A stretch of DNA of 64,000 nt from Delphinapterus leucas (taxonomy: Eukaryota > Chordata > Mammalia > Artiodactyla > Monodontidae), in NCBI RefSeq assembly GCF_002288925.2, contig NW_022098043.1, forward strand, positions 11,355,232 to 11,419,231. Direction: 5' to 3'. The notes below the pieces were generated by a model. That model saw nothing but the letters and a program-made list of their open reading frames with translations, did not search any database and had not been told where the DNA came from. Made by a program: the position numbers and the translations under genes. Shown here one piece after another: positions 62,691 through 64,000 of this stretch; position 1 is the first letter of the stretch; each line of letters opens with the position of its first letter.

Positions 62691-64000
62691 TGTTGCTTGA
62701 ATTTGAATTGGATGTCAGCAAACACACAGGAGTTACCAGGTGCCACCCACTGCTCCAACTGCTTTGCCCATATTTACTCATTTAATCTTTCCAACAACCC
62801 TTCGAGGTAGGTACCATCATTATCCCATTTTATAGATTTGAACAGTGAGGCACAGGGAGGTTAAGTAACTCGCCAGAGCCACTGGCTCAATCACAGAAGG
62901 AGCAGGAGTTGAGCCCAGGCAGTCTGGGACCTTGACAAAATGGTTTTCCGTTTGCCACCTTCAACTGCCAAGACAGGACCTTCTCCTCTCTCTGCTATAA
63001 TGGGCACCTCCGGAAACTGAGGCCACATAACCTGCCCAAGGTCTCCAAATACCACAGGGGCCCAACGCCCCAGGCACCCAGATTGGAGCGGGGAGGGGAG
63101 AGGTTGGAGACTGTTTGCTGCTTCCTCCTGCTCTGGGCCATGCTGGGCATTGGGGCGGTAGGGATGAATAAGGTCCTTCTCTGCCCTCAAGGAGCTCTTA
63201 GCCAGGCAGTGCCAGCAGTGGCAACACAGCAGGACTCAGGCCAAGAAGGAGAGGAGCTGGGTATCATAGGAGCCAGAGGGGGGCACCTGACTGAGCCTGG
63301 AAGGTTCAGGCAGGCTTCTTGCAAGAAGAGAAGCCATCCAAGTTGAGGCTAAGGTCAAGAGAGAGTCCATCAGGTGAGGGGGAGAGAAGGGTCCCCAGAA
63401 GAGCTTGTCCCTGCCCTCCATACTCCAGACCTTTGTGAGTGGGGCCTGAGTCTCCCTCATTTGACCAGGACAAGCCCTGCGCTGGTTCCAAGGCCACCCT
63501 GGCCCCTGACTCTTGCGCCACAAGCAGCCCTATGTCGCCAGCCCTGCTCTCATTCCCACCCCAAGCCGAACCTTCATCTCTGGCCTCAGTCATCTCAGCT
63601 GGGAAGTGGGCCTGCAGCCCACTGCCCTCCCTGGGCTCTGAGCTGCAGGGGCCTTGGCAGCCCTCTGATGCACCCAACAAAGCCCTAAAGGAGGCGAAGG
63701 CAGCAACTGCAAGGACGCTGGGTGGGGAGTTGCCCTCTTTCTCTTCTGCTCCCGGTCTGGGTGGCAAGTCAAAACTATCACCAGGTACCGGCCTTGGGTC
63801 TTCTAGTTAATTAGTAAATCATAGAGGAGTGGGCAAGCTCTCTGCCCCTCCTCCTCGCCCCATTCCCCACCTCTAGCTGTGGCCCAGGGCTGAGGGTAGG
63901 GCCTGGTACACAACAGATGCCGCTAGAACAGGGGTTGGATGCTTGCGGTGTATAAAGTGCTTGTATTCTCACGTCTGGTCTTCTGTGCCTTTGCGCATGA
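62691..64000. other. Intergenic downstream of the duplication; no gene seen
   Basis: A reverse MIR at about 62700-62930 (TTTACTCATTTAATCTTTCC, GAGGTAGGTACCATCATTAT, GAGGTTAAGTAACTCGCC), then GC-moderate unique sequence. Short open frames on both strands resemble no known protein. Confidence 0.6.

Overview
This is a vertebrate nuclear genome window, and more exactly a mammalian one, most likely from a cetacean. The host call rests on repeats. A full-length tRNA-derived SINE of the cetacean/hippo CHR type lies at 5399-5610 with an A-tail and target-site duplication. Two related CHR-2-type SINEs lie at 18375 and 18924, and two 3' ends of cetartiodactyl-type L1 lie at 24400 and 38323. The remaining repeats are ordinary ancient mammalian ones (MIR, L2, MER5A). 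There are no operons or other prokaryotic features.

The only protein-coding gene I can support is EPHA2, the ephrin receptor tyrosine kinase, on the plus strand. All 17 coding exons are present between the ATG at 24041 and the TGA at 50597-50599. They join in frame with GT/AG borders into a 975-residue receptor, one residue shorter than human EPHA2. Domain order is signal peptide, ephrin-binding domain, Cys-rich region, two fibronectin III domains, transmembrane helix, juxtamembrane tyrosines, kinase, SAM and a C-terminal VGIPI tail. A CpG-rich promoter with a perfect CRE precedes exon 1. The 3' UTR ends after an AATAAA at 51420.

The most striking structure is a direct tandem duplication of 8740 bp. 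Unit 1 is 44676-53415 and unit 2 is 53416-62155. The unit carries EPHA2 exons 15-17 (end of the kinase, SAM domain, stop codon), the 3' UTR and about 2 kb beyond. I found only six single-base differences and no length change between copies, and no gap at the junction. This is either a very recent, possibly polymorphic, duplication or two alleles placed in series by the assembler. The first copy completes an intact gene, so the second is a promoterless 3' fragment.

Layout: 1-14400 is intergenic sequence with repeats. At 14459-14505 there is an array of four CACGTG E-boxes. At 15010-15600 there is an orphan CpG island with an RFX-like X-box. From 15600 to 23600 the sequence is intergenic, with CA microsatellites and SINEs. 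EPHA2 occupies about 23922-51445, followed by the duplicated 3' part to 62155. From 62156 to 64000 there is downstream intergenic sequence with an old repeat.

A second unusual theme is three insertions that consist only of an A-rich or T-rich tract flanked by 13-16 bp direct repeats (14915-14970, 33253-33301, 62400-62449). They look like retrotransposition events that delivered nothing but a poly(A) tail. Six-frame open reading frames outside the EPHA2 exons are judged to be chance.
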